Shown: piece by piece, positions 7,452 through 17,262 of the stretch
Position numbering within the stretch: position 1 is the first letter of the stretch
Layout of the letters: each line of letters begins with the position of its first letter
Assembly (NCBI GenBank): GCA_016721765.1
Contig: JADKHO010000001.1
Location: 434,001 to 498,000, forward strand
DNA length: 64,000 nucleotides
Direction: 5' to 3'
DNA from: Bacteroidota bacterium
Lineage (GTDB): Bacteria > Bacteroidota > Bacteroidia > UBA4408
Notes under the pieces: generated by a model
Database searches by the model: none
What the model was told of the DNA's origin: nothing
Seen by the model: the letters and a program-made list of their open reading frames with translations, nothing else
Position numbers and translations under genes: made by a program

Positions 7452-10400
7452 TTATCTTGAAACTTTTAGTCGAATTCCCTCAGAATGACTCAAAAATTCC
7501 GGTGCATACATGCATTGAATGGTGCTAATTCCATTGCTAAAACTTCCACTTTGGCTCACCCTTAATGGATATTCAAATACATAGGTGCCTTTCGGCAAAT
7601 ACGAAAAAAAGAAATTTGTCGCAGCATCGCCGGTACTTTCATAATACCCCAATCCATCTTGAAATTTGTAGGATGAAATAACATTTATTGGCTCAAAACT
7701 AGATGCACGCATATCTTTTAACTGAACGTATTCCATATCTCTATCAACAAATAACTCTATTCTGATCTTTACCTTATCTCCCACCCTCAATTCACTTGAT
7801 GAATCAACAGCTAAAATAACCGGACCATGATTAGAATTTTTTTCAACAAATACTTTTTTCTTCAATTGCAATGGAGTAGCATGCGAAGTAATTTTATCGA
7901 GGTTTTCAAAATACTGCCAATATACAGCACCCCACATTACTTTATTAGTCTGGTTCGAACCTCCCATAGGTTGAATGCTAATCATACCCATACTGGGTTC
8001 TACTTCACTGCTATTCCAACTTTGGCTAAAATATCCTGTTCCTGCCTCTGCTTTTAATTCAGAATTTCTCCTGGAATTTATTTTTTTTGTGCCAATTTCA
8101 ATATCAATACCTGATTCATCAGCTAGCCAATCATTACCTCTTAACAAAAGAGCATAGCAGGCCTCACTTGTTGCTTTTGTCGTTTTCCAATCTGTTGTTT
8201 GCTTATTCTTTAATAACCAAACTTTCATTTCTTCAACCGATTTTAAATCATTGGCAACTTCATCAAATGCTTCAATCAATAATGCTTGCGTTTCAACTGG
8301 TGCCTGATACCAATAAAATCCGGCTGTATTTTCTTTCCAATACATTCCTAATTCTTCATTTTCAATTGCGTTTTCTTTTAATGATTTAATAATGTCCATG
8401 GCAATGGTTTTATTGGAATAACGATTTAATGCAAGCGCAATCATTCCTTGCATATAACGACTCTGACTCAACCAATATTTTGCGGCTTGTTCTTTAAAAT
8501 ATTCTATCGCTTTCTGATGCTGCTTGTTTATAGGAATGTCTTTAAAATAACTTCTAGCGTATAAATAATGTATAATTTTATAAGATAAATGATTGCTATT
8601 TATTCGAGCCCCATCATGCTTTAAAATCCAGTCATAATCCTCTCGAATTCGCTCATCCATATAATTAAGAGCCGATTGTATCATATTCAAATTCACATTA
8701 TCCTTCCGTATTTTTTCCACGCCAAGATGTTCAAGATGCCCCATTCCGGCAACAATATATTGGGTTATATAAACATCATCCGGCATCCCCTTCATCCAAG
8801 GCCAACCTCCATTTGGGCTTTGCATCATTATTAATTTATTAAAAGCTGCTTCTTGCTCATTTTGCATTTTATTAAAATCAAATAGCAATGCCAATCGTTG
8901 CTTCCTTTCGCTCTCGTTTTTTGCTTGCATCACCCATGGTGTTTCCTTAAGTAAAAGGGATTTTAGTTCCTGATTTTTTTCAAGATTTGAAAGCAAGCTT
9001 TCTTTATTCTGCGCAACGCTCGACAGCTTCCAACTATCAAATACAGCTTTAATCTTTGGGTTGGAATTTGCTATATGTTGAGCTATGCTGTTTGCATAAA
9101 ACCGTGCAAATGTTTGTTCCGAACACTCATAGGGGTATTCCATTAAATAGGGTAATGCCTGCAATGCATACCATGCAGGATTCGAAGTGAATTCAAGTGT
9201 AACCTTGTAGTTACTTAGTGTTGTGCTATTGTTGTTTTGATTCAATAATTTTGTGAAAGAGAATTTTTTAAGCTCCTTTCCTCGAACTGGCAGTGGAAGA
9301 CTTTCAGTTACAAGAATTTTATTTGATAATACAGGAAGGGTGTTTTCTTCGCCATCGGAAAAATTAGGAGATTTTGCAATTACTCGGTAGGTTATGGCTT
9401 CTAATCCATCCGGAATAGTAAGTTCCCAGCCAATACTGGCATTCTGCTCAGCTTCCATTTTTAAAACCTGAGACGATGCACCACTATTCAAAATCAAACT
9501 TGTAATATCATCCATTGTAACAGAATTATAGATCTTTAATTCCGCATTAACAACCATGTTTAATGGGGTTAGGTTGATAAGCTTAGCAAGCAAGTTTACT
9601 TTATCGCCTTCCCTAAAAAACCGAGGAGCATTTACACTAATCATTAAATCCTTTTGTGTTTGCAGTTCCTTTTCAATTGTACCTACTTTTAAATCCTTTG
9701 AATGCGCTAAACCAAGCATTCTCCATTTTGTTACTGCTTCTGGAATAGTGAATTTTATTTTTATTTCGCCCTTTTCATCTGTTTCCATTTGTGGATAAAA
9801 GAAAGCAGTTTCATTAAAATTTTTTCGAATTTGGATTCCTTGCGTTGCATCTTTCTGACCGGATTTATTAGTTATTGTTTCGTCTTTCTTAGCTATTTCA
9901 GCTTCGCTCTCTTTATAATTTGCATCTCTTGATTTCATCATTTTTCCACTTGATGGTGCTGCCTCATTCAAAACATTTGCTGCTTGCATAACCATTGGAG
10001 ACGCTGCTCTATCTTCTGAATATGCTATTCCACCACGGCCGTATCCGAAATATGAGTAACCTTCAAAACCAAACCAGTTTAATGCATCGTAATCGCGAAA
10101 TAGAGGAGTGTGATAAACATTCCAATTGTTACCATAACCACTTACTGAATTTACTTTGAAAGCATTGTTTATCTCCCAGTTTCGCTGAGAATAGTAGTTT
10201 TGGTATAGATTCAAATACCAGCTGTTTTTAGAAAATGCATCCAGCGAAGCATCATATAGCGTGGCCATCATTTCAGCTGCTTCGTTTTTCCCTGCCTTAT
10301 TAATTATTTTTATCCGCCACTCCTCCTGCTGACCCGGATATAATTTATTTCGAAATGTTTCAAAAGAAATTGAAAGCTCCTTATTACTATAAGGAACCGT

Positions 10401-13400
10401 AATTAACCCATCATTCTTATAAACTCTATTTCCTTTTACAAAAGTGCAGTGAACTACAAAATTTCCACGGTAATTCTCTTCAATAGGTATATCCAATACT
10501 TTCAGTTCATCACTTATAACCATCCACTCTCTTTTTATGAATTCTCCTTTGTTTTCCAGTTCATAAAGTACATGTAAATTAGTTTCAGTTGACCCGATTA
10601 GGACACGTGCCCTTTCCCCGGGTTCGCCTTTACTAACTAGGAGATTAAAATAATTTATTTCGTGCTGTGGTGCCTTCTTCGCTTCTGAAGAAAATAAAGT
10701 AAAATAGTCGAAAATCTTTATTTCTTGCTTGTTCTTATCTTGGGTAATAGCCTCCCAAACATACTCACCATCACTCCATTTTTTAATGTTATTCAAAGCA
10801 ATTATGTTCTTTGTATTAGTGTGGCTTGAATCAGTATCAAAATCAATTTCCGCAACCATTTCTGTTCTTTCCCACTTTAACTTATTATCCTCATCGTCGT
10901 ACAAATCAGTTGGAAAATCCGCTTCAAATTCTGCTCTATTAAGTATAAAACGATCCGGTTTCTCCCATTTTCTAGCACGGTAATTCCTGGATAGTTGCTT
11001 CAACTTATAAATTCTTAAAACTCCCTTTGTGGAAAGATAATCTCCATTTAAATTAGTAGACATAATTTTGAATGGGGGATAATTTACTTTGTCAATATTG
11101 GATGGAAAATCAGCACCTAGTTTTAGCATTGAATAACCAATATTCACAGCCTTTTCAGCACTGTGTGTCTCGCCGTCAATATCGGTTACATCCGCATAAA
11201 TAGTGTAAGTAAAGTAAGTGCTTGAATTTCTTTCGATACTTAAATCCGGGATTGCCTTAAATTTAATTATAAATTCTCCTATCGCATTGCTAATCGCAAC
11301 ACTACTAAATATTTCCATGGCAGGAGCATTCTTTTGATAACCTCGAGAATACGCCCACCAATTGGGATAAACCGCTTCTCGCACCACTCTGTAATTAACC
11401 TTTGCGCCATCAAGCAATACACCTGAATAAGTTATAGCTTTTCCCTTAATTTCAATACTATCCGATAGTTTATAGCTTTCTGATAAAGCATCAAAATTTA
11501 CTTCAAATTTTGGGCGCTTGTATTCTTCAACCGAAAAATATATACTTCCCGTGCCGTTGCTAATCGACATTTGACCATTAAGTAAACCCTGCGGAACAAT
11601 AAAGCTACCACTAAAAGTTCCATAATCATTAGATGTATAACCTTGCATTGCTACCTTTTGTCCATTCACATCATTAAAAATCACATCCGTCATTTTCTGG
11701 GTTACAAGCTTTGACTGCTCTCCGGTTTTTTCAAGCATCAATCCCTTAAAGTAAACCGTTTGCCCCGGGCGATAAATTTTCCGGTCTGTGAAAAAATAAG
11801 TCTGCAAATAACTTTTGTTTTCCTCTGACTGTCTTTTATATTGATAAAAACCATAATCACTGCATATTCTATCCCCATCATCACGCTTCATTTCAAGATA
11901 AAAATTACGATTGGTTGTTGTCGAAGGAATACTGAAATAACCCTCTTTATCAGTTCTTACTGAGGTCCCTTTCTCGAATTGGTAAACACGAGAATTATAA
12001 TCATATTTTTCACTCCACAGTTGTATTAAAATTGAATTTAATCCATGCCCGCTTTCTCTATCAAGCGCATAGCCCTCATAACTATCATCCGATTTTTTTT
12101 GAGTGATGTAAGAAATGCTGCTTACCCAAAAATTTGCATGCGCAATTCCATTGCTCTCTTCTGTAAAGCTAGGATCTGTACCCGCAAAAAGTATATAATG
12201 CCCCTTTCCTAATTTTGGGATTTTTAATTGAACTTTATGATCGCAATAATCTTGCTCATAAGGTAAATCAATCTGCCACTTGAACGCTTCTCTTTTATTC
12301 AACAATTTGCTTTTAACTTCTTTATTTATCCCTCTATCCAAATCAAACTCATTTGTTTCATCTAACTTAACTACTTTAAAATAAGTTCTGCTAACATTTT
12401 TGTATTGAAGGAGAAAAAGCATAGGCTTTTCAGGAATATTAGCATCTTCAAGTGTTACTGTAAGCGATTTTTCAAGAATTAATCCTTTTAAATAAGCTGC
12501 ATTCGTAGCGGCATCGCTCAATGGGAACTTTGCAATTATAGCTTCGCACTGCTGCATTGCCAATTTCTTATATAGCTTAAGCGAATCCTCTGCTGAACCA
12601 TTGCTTGTAAGATTTGACTTGTCCCAATAATAGCTTGCCAGCTGATAAGAAACGTCCGTTGATGCAATATCATTTTCAAATAATCTTTGCAATCTTTTCA
12701 ACGCAGCTAAATACAAACTGTCCTTTTCCAATTGAGTAGAGTGCTGCCAAACAAATTTTAATCGTATTAAATCAGCATCAATCAAGGTTTCAGGATTCTT
12801 ATCTTTTTGATGAAATCGAATTAATTCTTGCATCAGTGTAATTGCATAAAGCTTCATTGAGGTAGAGTCCACAGATTTTACCTTGAGGTCTTGAAATGAA
12901 AAATAATCCTCAAAATAATTCGCCTTATCCAGTTCAAATGCAAAAGCCGGCTTTGCAATATCCGGCTCCTCATTCATAAAATAATCCAATGCACGATGCG
13001 CTAAAAAATCGTAAAGTGTTGGTCTATACTTTTTCGATCCATCTATCTTAATTAAAATCGCATCGTAGTTAACAAGTTCCGATTGCTTTAATTTAGCAGA
13101 AGCTTGGAGCGAGTTCAAATAATTTTCATCAACTTTTGCAATCAATTTACTTAAGTCCCAAGTTCGGATATCTGAATTGTCAAAATTTACTGTTTCGCTG
13201 CGGTTAATAAAAGTGTATCGATTGTTTTGATAGTACCTCCAATATGTCTCGGCAGCAATACTATGAATAATTGATTTTATTGGAAATTCAGCATCAGCTG
13301 CTTCCTGCTCAAGGTTAGCAATAGCTTTCACATACGAATCTTCCTCTAAATAACTTTCGTATTTCATTTTCTCAATAATTGCACGGATAAAATTCACAGT

Positions 13401-13631
13401 GTTCTTCTCTGACTTTGCTTTCGCATAAATTGCTGTAACCAATTCTAAAGCAGATTTTGAAAGTCCTTTATTTTGAAGGGAATCCACACGCTTCCACTCT
13501 TTTTCATAACTACTCCCCATTCTAAATTTTATTTTAATATCCTTATTGCTTGAACCGTTATAAATTCGAAAAGCAAAAATGCTTAAGGTGCAGAACACGG
13601 TGAGAAACAAAATCAATTTTAGTTTTTTCAT
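7452..13631 (-). CDS. bacterial alpha-2-macroglobulin family protein
   Basis: About 2060 residues, among the largest genes in the window. N-terminal signal segment (MKKLKLILFLTVFCTLSIFAF); an alpha-helical region to about residue 380; macroglobulin beta-domains including MG2-like YFFTDRKIYRPGQTVYFKG and a carboxypeptidase-like insert (TDKEGYFSIPS); the macroglobulin domain FFYPQMETDEKGEIKIKFTI; then the thioester site ECSEQTF (Cys about 1503) and its alpha-toroid (MMQSPNGGWPWMKG). The Cys-x-Glu-Gln motif is intact, so it should form an internal thioester and trap proteases covalently in the periplasm or at the surface. I start at the ATG at 13631; the codon before it is TTG. No pbpC, the usual proteobacterial partner, is nearby. 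It is divergent from a histidine kinase, 98 bp apart. Confidence 0.93.
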   Translation of the reverse strand: MKKLKLILFLTVFCTLSIFAFRIYNGSSNKDIKIKFRMGSSYEKEWKRVDSLQNKGLSKSALELVTAIYAKAKSEKNTVNFIRAIIEKMKYESYLEEDSYVKAIANLEQEAADAEFPIKSIIHSIAAETYWRYYQNNRYTFINRSETVNFDNSDIRTWDLSKLIAKVDENYLNSLQASAKLKQSELVNYDAILIKIDGSKKYRPTLYDFLAHRALDYFMNEEPDIAKPAFAFELDKANYFEDYFSFQDLKVKSVDSTSMKLYAITLMQELIRFHQKDKNPETLIDADLIRLKFVWQHSTQLEKDSLYLAALKRLQRLFENDIASTDVSYQLASYYWDKSNLTSNGSAEDSLKLYKKLAMQQCEAIIAKFPLSDAATNAAYLKGLILEKSLTVTLEDANIPEKPMLFLLQYKNVSRTYFKVVKLDETNEFDLDRGINKEVKSKLLNKREAFKWQIDLPYEQDYCDHKVQLKIPKLGKGHYILFAGTDPSFTEESNGIAHANFWVSSISYITQKKSDDSYEGYALDRESGHGLNSILIQLWSEKYDYNSRVYQFEKGTSVRTDKEGYFSIPSTTTNRNFYLEMKRDDGDRICSDYGFYQYKRQSEENKSYLQTYFFTDRKIYRPGQTVYFKGLMLEKTGEQSKLVTQKMTDVIFNDVNGQKVAMQGYTSNDYGTFSGSFIVPQGLLNGQMSISNGTGSIYFSVEEYKRPKFEVNFDALSESYKLSDSIEIKGKAITYSGVLLDGAKVNYRVVREAVYPNWWAYSRGYQKNAPAMEIFSSVAISNAIGEFIIKFKAIPDLSIERNSSTYFTYTIYADVTDIDGETHSAEKAVNIGYSMLKLGADFPSNIDKVNYPPFKIMSTNLNGDYLSTKGVLRIYKLKQLSRNYRARKWEKPDRFILNRAEFEADFPTDLYDDEDNKLKWERTEMVAEIDFDTDSSHTNTKNIIALNNIKKWSDGEYVWEAITQDKNKQEIKIFDYFTLFSSEAKKAPQHEINYFNLLVSKGEPGERARVLIGSTETNLHVLYELENKGEFIKREWMVISDELKVLDIPIEENYRGNFVVHCTFVKGNRVYKNDGLITVPYSNKELSISFETFRNKLYPGQQEEWRIKIINKAGKNEAAEMMATLYDASLDAFSKNSWYLNLYQNYYSQRNWEINNAFKVNSVSGYGNNWNVYHTPLFRDYDALNWFGFEGYSYFGYGRGGIAYSEDRAASPMVMQAANVLNEAAPSSGKMMKSRDANYKESEAEIAKKDETITNKSGQKDATQGIQIRKNFNETAFFYPQMETDEKGEIKIKFTIPEAVTKWRMLGLAHSKDLKVGTIEKELQTQKDLMISVNAPRFFREGDKVNLLAKLINLTPLNMVVNAELKIYNSVTMDDITSLILNSGASSQVLKMEAEQNASIGWELTIPDGLEAITYRVIAKSPNFSDGEENTLPVLSNKILVTESLPLPVRGKELKKFSFTKLLNQNNNSTTLSNYKVTLEFTSNPAWYALQALPYLMEYPYECSEQTFARFYANSIAQHIANSNPKIKAVFDSWKLSSVAQNKESLLSNLEKNQELKSLLLKETPWVMQAKNESERKQRLALLFDFNKMQNEQEAAFNKLIMMQSPNGGWPWMKGMPDDVYITQYIVAGMGHLEHLGVEKIRKDNVNLNMIQSALNYMDERIREDYDWILKHDGARINSNHLSYKIIHYLYARSYFKDIPINKQHQKAIEYFKEQAAKYWLSQSRYMQGMIALALNRYSNKTIAMDIIKSLKENAIENEELGMYWKENTAGFYWYQAPVETQALLIEAFDEVANDLKSVEEMKVWLLKNKQTTDWKTTKATSEACYALLLRGNDWLADESGIDIEIGTKKINSRRNSELKAEAGTGYFSQSWNSSEVEPSMGMISIQPMGGSNQTNKVMWGAVYWQYFENLDKITSHATPLQLKKKVFVEKNSNHGPVILAVDSSSELRVGDKVKIRIELFVDRDMEYVQLKDMRASSFEPINVISSYKFQDGLGYYESTGDAATNFFFSYLPKGTYVFEYPLRVSQSGSFSNGISTIQCMYAPEFLSHSEGIRLKVSR

Positions 13632-13715
13632 CAATTCTTAAATTTGGTACTGAAGCTTGATGCAAGATAATTCAAAATTCCATATTTGTAAAATAGCTTT
13701 TACTAAAAAACAAAT

Positions 13716-13723
13716 TACATTTG
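13716..13723 (+). promoter_or_regulatory. -7 promoter element TACATTTG
   Basis: TACATTTG fits TAnnTTTG and ends 6 nt before the ATG at 13730. If it is used, the histidine kinase transcript would start at or next to its start codon (leaderless or nearly so). Confidence 0.4.
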
Positions 13724-13729
13724 TTAGCA

Positions 13730-14716
13730 ATGAACATCGCGCAAAAAAGACCCGGCCCCCTTTTTATTTTTTATTTACTTGTTGTTTATGTATTTCTGCA
13801 ATTCATTTGGTGGAGCTATTTAATGGTGAAATTAAATAATGAAGTGCTTCAACAACGTTTGCAAATTATCGAATTAAGTAATACAAGTCCTTCCGCAATA
13901 GTTTTTGCTAAAAATGAATTACACAGCAAGATTCAAAAACGATGGCTAATGATTGCAGGCGAAGGAACAGTATTTTTAGTTTTGTTAATCTCTGGCTTCA
14001 TTCAAACGCGTAAAACATTTAAAAAGGAAGCCGAACTAAATAATCGACAAAAAAATTTCCTCCTTTCGGTGACACATGAATTAAAATCGCCAATCGCCTC
14101 CGCGAAATTACAATTAGAAACGCTTCTTAAGAGAGACCTTTCAAAAGAAAAACAAATAGAAATTTTAACTAATGCCTTAAACGACACTGAGCGGCTAAAT
14201 GCGCTTGTCGAAAATGTGCTAATTGCTACCCGATTAGAAGATAGTAACTATAAACTATTGCGAGCAAATATTAATTTATCCGATTTAATTGAAAAAGAAA
14301 TTGGAAAATTAGCCGCCCATTTTCAACTTGAAAAGAAACACGTTTTACAGGTAGATGTTGAACCTGGTATCTATTTTATGACAGATGCATTTGCATTTGT
14401 TTCAATTCTCAGTAACCTGTATGAAAATGCAATAAAATATTCTGCTTCAGAACCGATCCTAAAAATTTCACTACGTAAAATGGATGAGCAGTTGGAGTTG
14501 CTATTTGAAGACAATGGTATTGGAATTTCTGAATCAGAAGCGCTCCTTATTTTTGATAAGTTTTATCGTGTGGGCAGTGAAGAAACGCGTAAAAACAAAG
14601 GAACCGGCTTAGGACTTTATATTGTTCGACAATTGGTGAAAAACCACAATGGAACTATTAAAGTGCGAAAAAATTCATCCAAAGGGAGTATTTTTGAAAT
14701 CACCTTAAATACATAA
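13730..14716 (+). CDS. membrane sensor histidine kinase (orphan)
   Basis: 328 residues with two membrane helices (about 10-32 and 68-90) around a short periplasmic segment, then a HisKA/HATPase core. Boxes: H-box VTHELKSPIASAK with phospho-acceptor His116, N-box LYENAIKYSA, G1 FEDNGIGIS, F-box FDKFYRVG, G2 KGTGLGLYIVRQLVKNHNG. It should autophosphorylate and pass phosphate to a response regulator, but none lies nearby; the next gene, 9 bp on, is recJ. The ATG at 13730 is preferred to the in-frame TTG at 13721, which lies within the -7 box. The very short sensor region (about 35 residues) suggests sensing in or at the membrane. Confidence 0.9.
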   Translation: MNIAQKRPGPLFIFYLLVVYVFLQFIWWSYLMVKLNNEVLQQRLQIIELSNTSPSAIVFAKNELHSKIQKRWLMIAGEGTVFLVLLISGFIQTRKTFKKEAELNNRQKNFLLSVTHELKSPIASAKLQLETLLKRDLSKEKQIEILTNALNDTERLNALVENVLIATRLEDSNYKLLRANINLSDLIEKEIGKLAAHFQLEKKHVLQVDVEPGIYFMTDAFAFVSILSNLYENAIKYSASEPILKISLRKMDEQLELLFEDNGIGISESEALLIFDKFYRVGSEETRKNKGTGLGLYIVRQLVKNHNGTIKVRKNSSKGSIFEITLNT

Positions 14717-14725
14717 CCTTGGACC

Positions 14726-16432
14726 ATGAAAAAACGCTGGGTTATAAAAAACACTCCAAATTTGGAGACAGTCAATCAACTTTCTAACGACTTAAATATT
14801 CCATCCATTCTTGCTCACCTGCTTGTACAAAGGGGAATTACCAACTTTAATGAAGCTAAATTATTTTTTCGTCCCTCACTTGAAGATTTGCATGATCCCT
14901 TTTTAATGAAAGATATGGAAAATGCTGTGCTTCGTATCGAAAAAGCAATTCAGCAAAATGAAAGAATCCTTGTTTTTGGTGATTATGATGTAGATGGAAC
15001 TACCGCAGTTGCACTGCTGTATAGCTTCTTAAATTCGTTTTATTCTAATGTTGAATTTTACATACCGGATAGGTATGCGGAAGGATATGGAATTTCGTTT
15101 AAAGGAATTGACTTTGCCGCTGATAACGAGATTAGCTTAATCATAGCTTTAGATTGCGGTATTAAATCAAATGACAAAGTTGAATACGCAACCAAGAAAG
15201 GCATTGATTTCATTATTTGTGACCATCATCGCCCTGGCGATACAATACCCAATGCAGTTGCTGTGCTGGATCCGAAAAGAAATGATTGTAACTACCCATT
15301 TAATGAATTAACAGGTTGTGGCATTGGATTCAAATTGATTCAAGCGTTTGCCTCTAGAAATGAAATTGACTTTTCATTGTTACATATCTACCTCGATTTG
15401 GTGGCCGTTAGCATTGCTGCTGATATTGTTCCCATAGTTGGAGAAAATAGAATTCTAGCACATTTTGGCCTGCAGCATTTAAATAAAAATCCGCGAAAAG
15501 GCATTAAAATTATGTTGGAATTAGCGGGAGCAACCAAGGATAAAGAACTCACTATTTCCGATATAGTGTTTATTATCGCACCTCGAATTAATGCTGCAGG
15601 AAGATTACACAGCGGAAAAAAAGCTGTCGAACTTTTGATTTCTGAAGACAATTTAGAAGCCCTCGAATCCGGTAAAAATTTAAACGATACCAATACGGAT
15701 AGAAAAAATTTGGATAAATTAATCACCGATCACGCACTTTCAATTATTGGAAGTAATGCCGAATTAATTGATCGTAAAACAACTGTGGTTTTTCACAACG
15801 ACTGGCACAAGGGTGTGGTAGGAATTGTTGCGTCACGCCTTACCGAAAAATACTATCGACCTACAATTGTTTTAACTGAATCTAATGGACTTGCAACTGG
15901 ATCAGCACGCTCTGTCAAAAATTTTGATGTGTATAATGCTATCGAAGCTTGCGCTGATTTATTGGAGCAATTTGGTGGCCATAAATATGCCGCCGGTTTA
16001 ACTTTGAAACTTGAAAACATATCCGCATTTCAAACTAAATTTGAAGAAATTGTTTCGGCTACAATTAATGAAGAATGGCTTGTTCCTGAAATTGAAATTG
16101 ATGCAGAATTAAATTTCAATGAAATAGACCCGCGATTTTTTCGAATACTTAAACAATTTGCACCCTTTGGCCCAGAAAATATGCACCCAGTATTTTTATC
16201 CAAAAAAGTGCGCGATAAAGGATATGCAAAAATTGTTGGAAACAATCATCTGAAATTTGATGCTACCCAAAGCTCTAATTCCATTACCTTTCCCGCAATT
16301 GGATTTGGTTTAGGCGGACACCTTGAAATGCTTTCTCAAACAAAAGAATTTGATATCTGTTATTCCATCGATGAAAATGAATGGAATGGTAGAATCAAGC
16401 TCCAATTGAACGTGAAAGATATTCGATTTTAA
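14726..16432 (+). CDS. recJ: single-stranded-DNA-specific exonuclease RecJ
   Basis: 568 residues, normal for RecJ, a 5'-3' ssDNA exonuclease in recombination and mismatch repair. The DHH phosphoesterase core is complete: FGDYDVDGTTAVALL (Asp86 onward), the DHH triad at 166-168 (ICDHHRPGD), VAVSIAADIVP and APRINAAGRLHSG. The DHHA1 part has KGVVGIVASRLTEKYYRP and FGGHKYAAGLTL, followed by the OB-like C-terminal domain (FAPFGPENMHPVF). It starts 9 bp after the histidine kinase stop, so the two are probably co-transcribed. Confidence 0.97.
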   Translation: MKKRWVIKNTPNLETVNQLSNDLNIPSILAHLLVQRGITNFNEAKLFFRPSLEDLHDPFLMKDMENAVLRIEKAIQQNERILVFGDYDVDGTTAVALLYSFLNSFYSNVEFYIPDRYAEGYGISFKGIDFAADNEISLIIALDCGIKSNDKVEYATKKGIDFIICDHHRPGDTIPNAVAVLDPKRNDCNYPFNELTGCGIGFKLIQAFASRNEIDFSLLHIYLDLVAVSIAADIVPIVGENRILAHFGLQHLNKNPRKGIKIMLELAGATKDKELTISDIVFIIAPRINAAGRLHSGKKAVELLISEDNLEALESGKNLNDTNTDRKNLDKLITDHALSIIGSNAELIDRKTTVVFHNDWHKGVVGIVASRLTEKYYRPTIVLTESNGLATGSARSVKNFDVYNAIEACADLLEQFGGHKYAAGLTLKLENISAFQTKFEEIVSATINEEWLVPEIEIDAELNFNEIDPRFFRILKQFAPFGPENMHPVFLSKKVRDKGYAKIVGNNHLKFDATQSSNSITFPAIGFGLGGHLEMLSQTKEFDICYSIDENEWNGRIKLQLNVKDIRF

Positions 16433-16464
16433 ATTCCATTTATATCTCCTGTCTCAATTTTTTT

Positions 16465-16614
16465 ATTGCGAATTCCATTTCGCAATCTGCCTTTATGTCC
16501 TATATTTAAAGGACTTACAGACATTTTTTCTTGCTTTTAAAAAAACCCATGACAAGTTTTCACAAAATTTCGACTGGCATTTGAATTGAAAGTATCCTTC
16601 ACGAAAACGTTTTC
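16465..16614 (+). promoter_or_regulatory. recJ-hsp20 intergenic region with inverted repeats
   Basis: Three dyads precede hsp20: ATTGCGAA-6-TTCGCAAT (16465-16486), GTCCT/AGGAC (16497-16514) and the perfect 12-bp palindrome GAAAACGTTTTC (16603-16614), 48 bp before the start codon. The first could form the recJ 3' hairpin but lacks a following T run. The last is well placed for an operator. No TAnnTTTG box is evident, so another sigma factor or a repressor may control hsp20. Functions are inferred from position only. Confidence 0.4.
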
Positions 16615-16648
16615 AAAAAGTCTATAAAAAATATTAACAACTAAAAAT

Positions 16649-16655
16649 AGGAGGA
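16649..16655 (+). promoter_or_regulatory. strong Shine-Dalgarno AGGAGGA before hsp20
   Basis: AGGAGGA ends 7 nt before the ATG. Strong Shine-Dalgarno sequences are rare in Bacteroidota, and the other gene starts I examined here lack one. It fixes the start at 16663. Confidence 0.75.
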
Positions 16656-16662
16656 CCTAAAA

Positions 16663-17100
16663 ATGACACTCGTAAAATTCAAAAACAATTCATTACCAGT
16701 TGTGCCAACTTTTTTTGACACACTTTTCGGAAAAGATTTCTTTGACTACAATTACAACAACACCTTGGCAACGCTGCCGGCTGCCAATATCAAAGAAACA
16801 AAAGACAATTTCATTTTAGAAATGGCAGCTCCCGGAATGAAAAAGTCGGATTTCAAAATAGAAGTGAATAACAATGTGCTTACCATCTCTTCTGAGAAAG
16901 AAAGCAACAAAGATGAAAGTAACGAAGGATTTACGCGTAAAGAATTTAGCTATCATGCTTTCACTCGCTCATTCAATTTACCGCAAACTGTAAACAAAGA
17001 CAATATTACTGCAAGTTACATGGATGGGCTATTAAGCATTAGCATTCCAAAACGTGAAGAAGCAAAAGAAAAACCGGCGCGTTTGATTGATATTGCTTAA
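16663..17100 (+). CDS. Hsp20/alpha-crystallin small heat shock protein
   Basis: 145 residues. The alpha-crystallin domain runs from about 40 to 130 (ANIKETKDNFILEMAAPGM at its start), with the family A-x-x-x-G-V/L-L signature present as ASYMDGLLSISIPK, and a short basic C-terminal tail. It is an ATP-independent holdase that binds unfolding proteins in the cytoplasm. Single-gene unit with a strong Shine-Dalgarno, a dyad-rich upstream region and its own terminator, which fits stress-induced high expression. Confidence 0.95.
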   Translation: MTLVKFKNNSLPVVPTFFDTLFGKDFFDYNYNNTLATLPAANIKETKDNFILEMAAPGMKKSDFKIEVNNNVLTISSEKESNKDESNEGFTRKEFSYHAFTRSFNLPQTVNKDNITASYMDGLLSISIPKREEAKEKPARLIDIA

Positions 17101-17144
17101 TCAAAAAAATAGTGGTTTAGTTTAGTGTGGTTGATTTTTGTTAG

Positions 17145-17173
17145 AAAAAGGCGGGGTGGTTCCCGCCTTTTTT
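17145..17173 (+). terminator. intrinsic terminator of hsp20
   Basis: Stem AAAAAGGCGGG / CCCGCCTTTTT with loop GTGGTT, then a T run, 45 bp after the hsp20 stop. Confidence 0.9.
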
Positions 17174-17210
17174 AATTTTGGAATTGCAAAAATTAGTTAA
17201 TTATCCACAA

Positions 17211-17244
17211 TTGTTGGCAGTTAAAAATAGGAAGATTATATTCG
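17211..17244 (+). promoter_or_regulatory. promoter: TTG-N20-TATATTCG
   Basis: TTG at 17214-17216 and TATATTCG at 17237-17244, 18 nt before the GTG start at 17263. TTCG in the -7 box is a common variant and also occurs before rplM here. Confidence 0.5.
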
Positions 17245-17262
17245 CTTTTTCAAATACAAACT

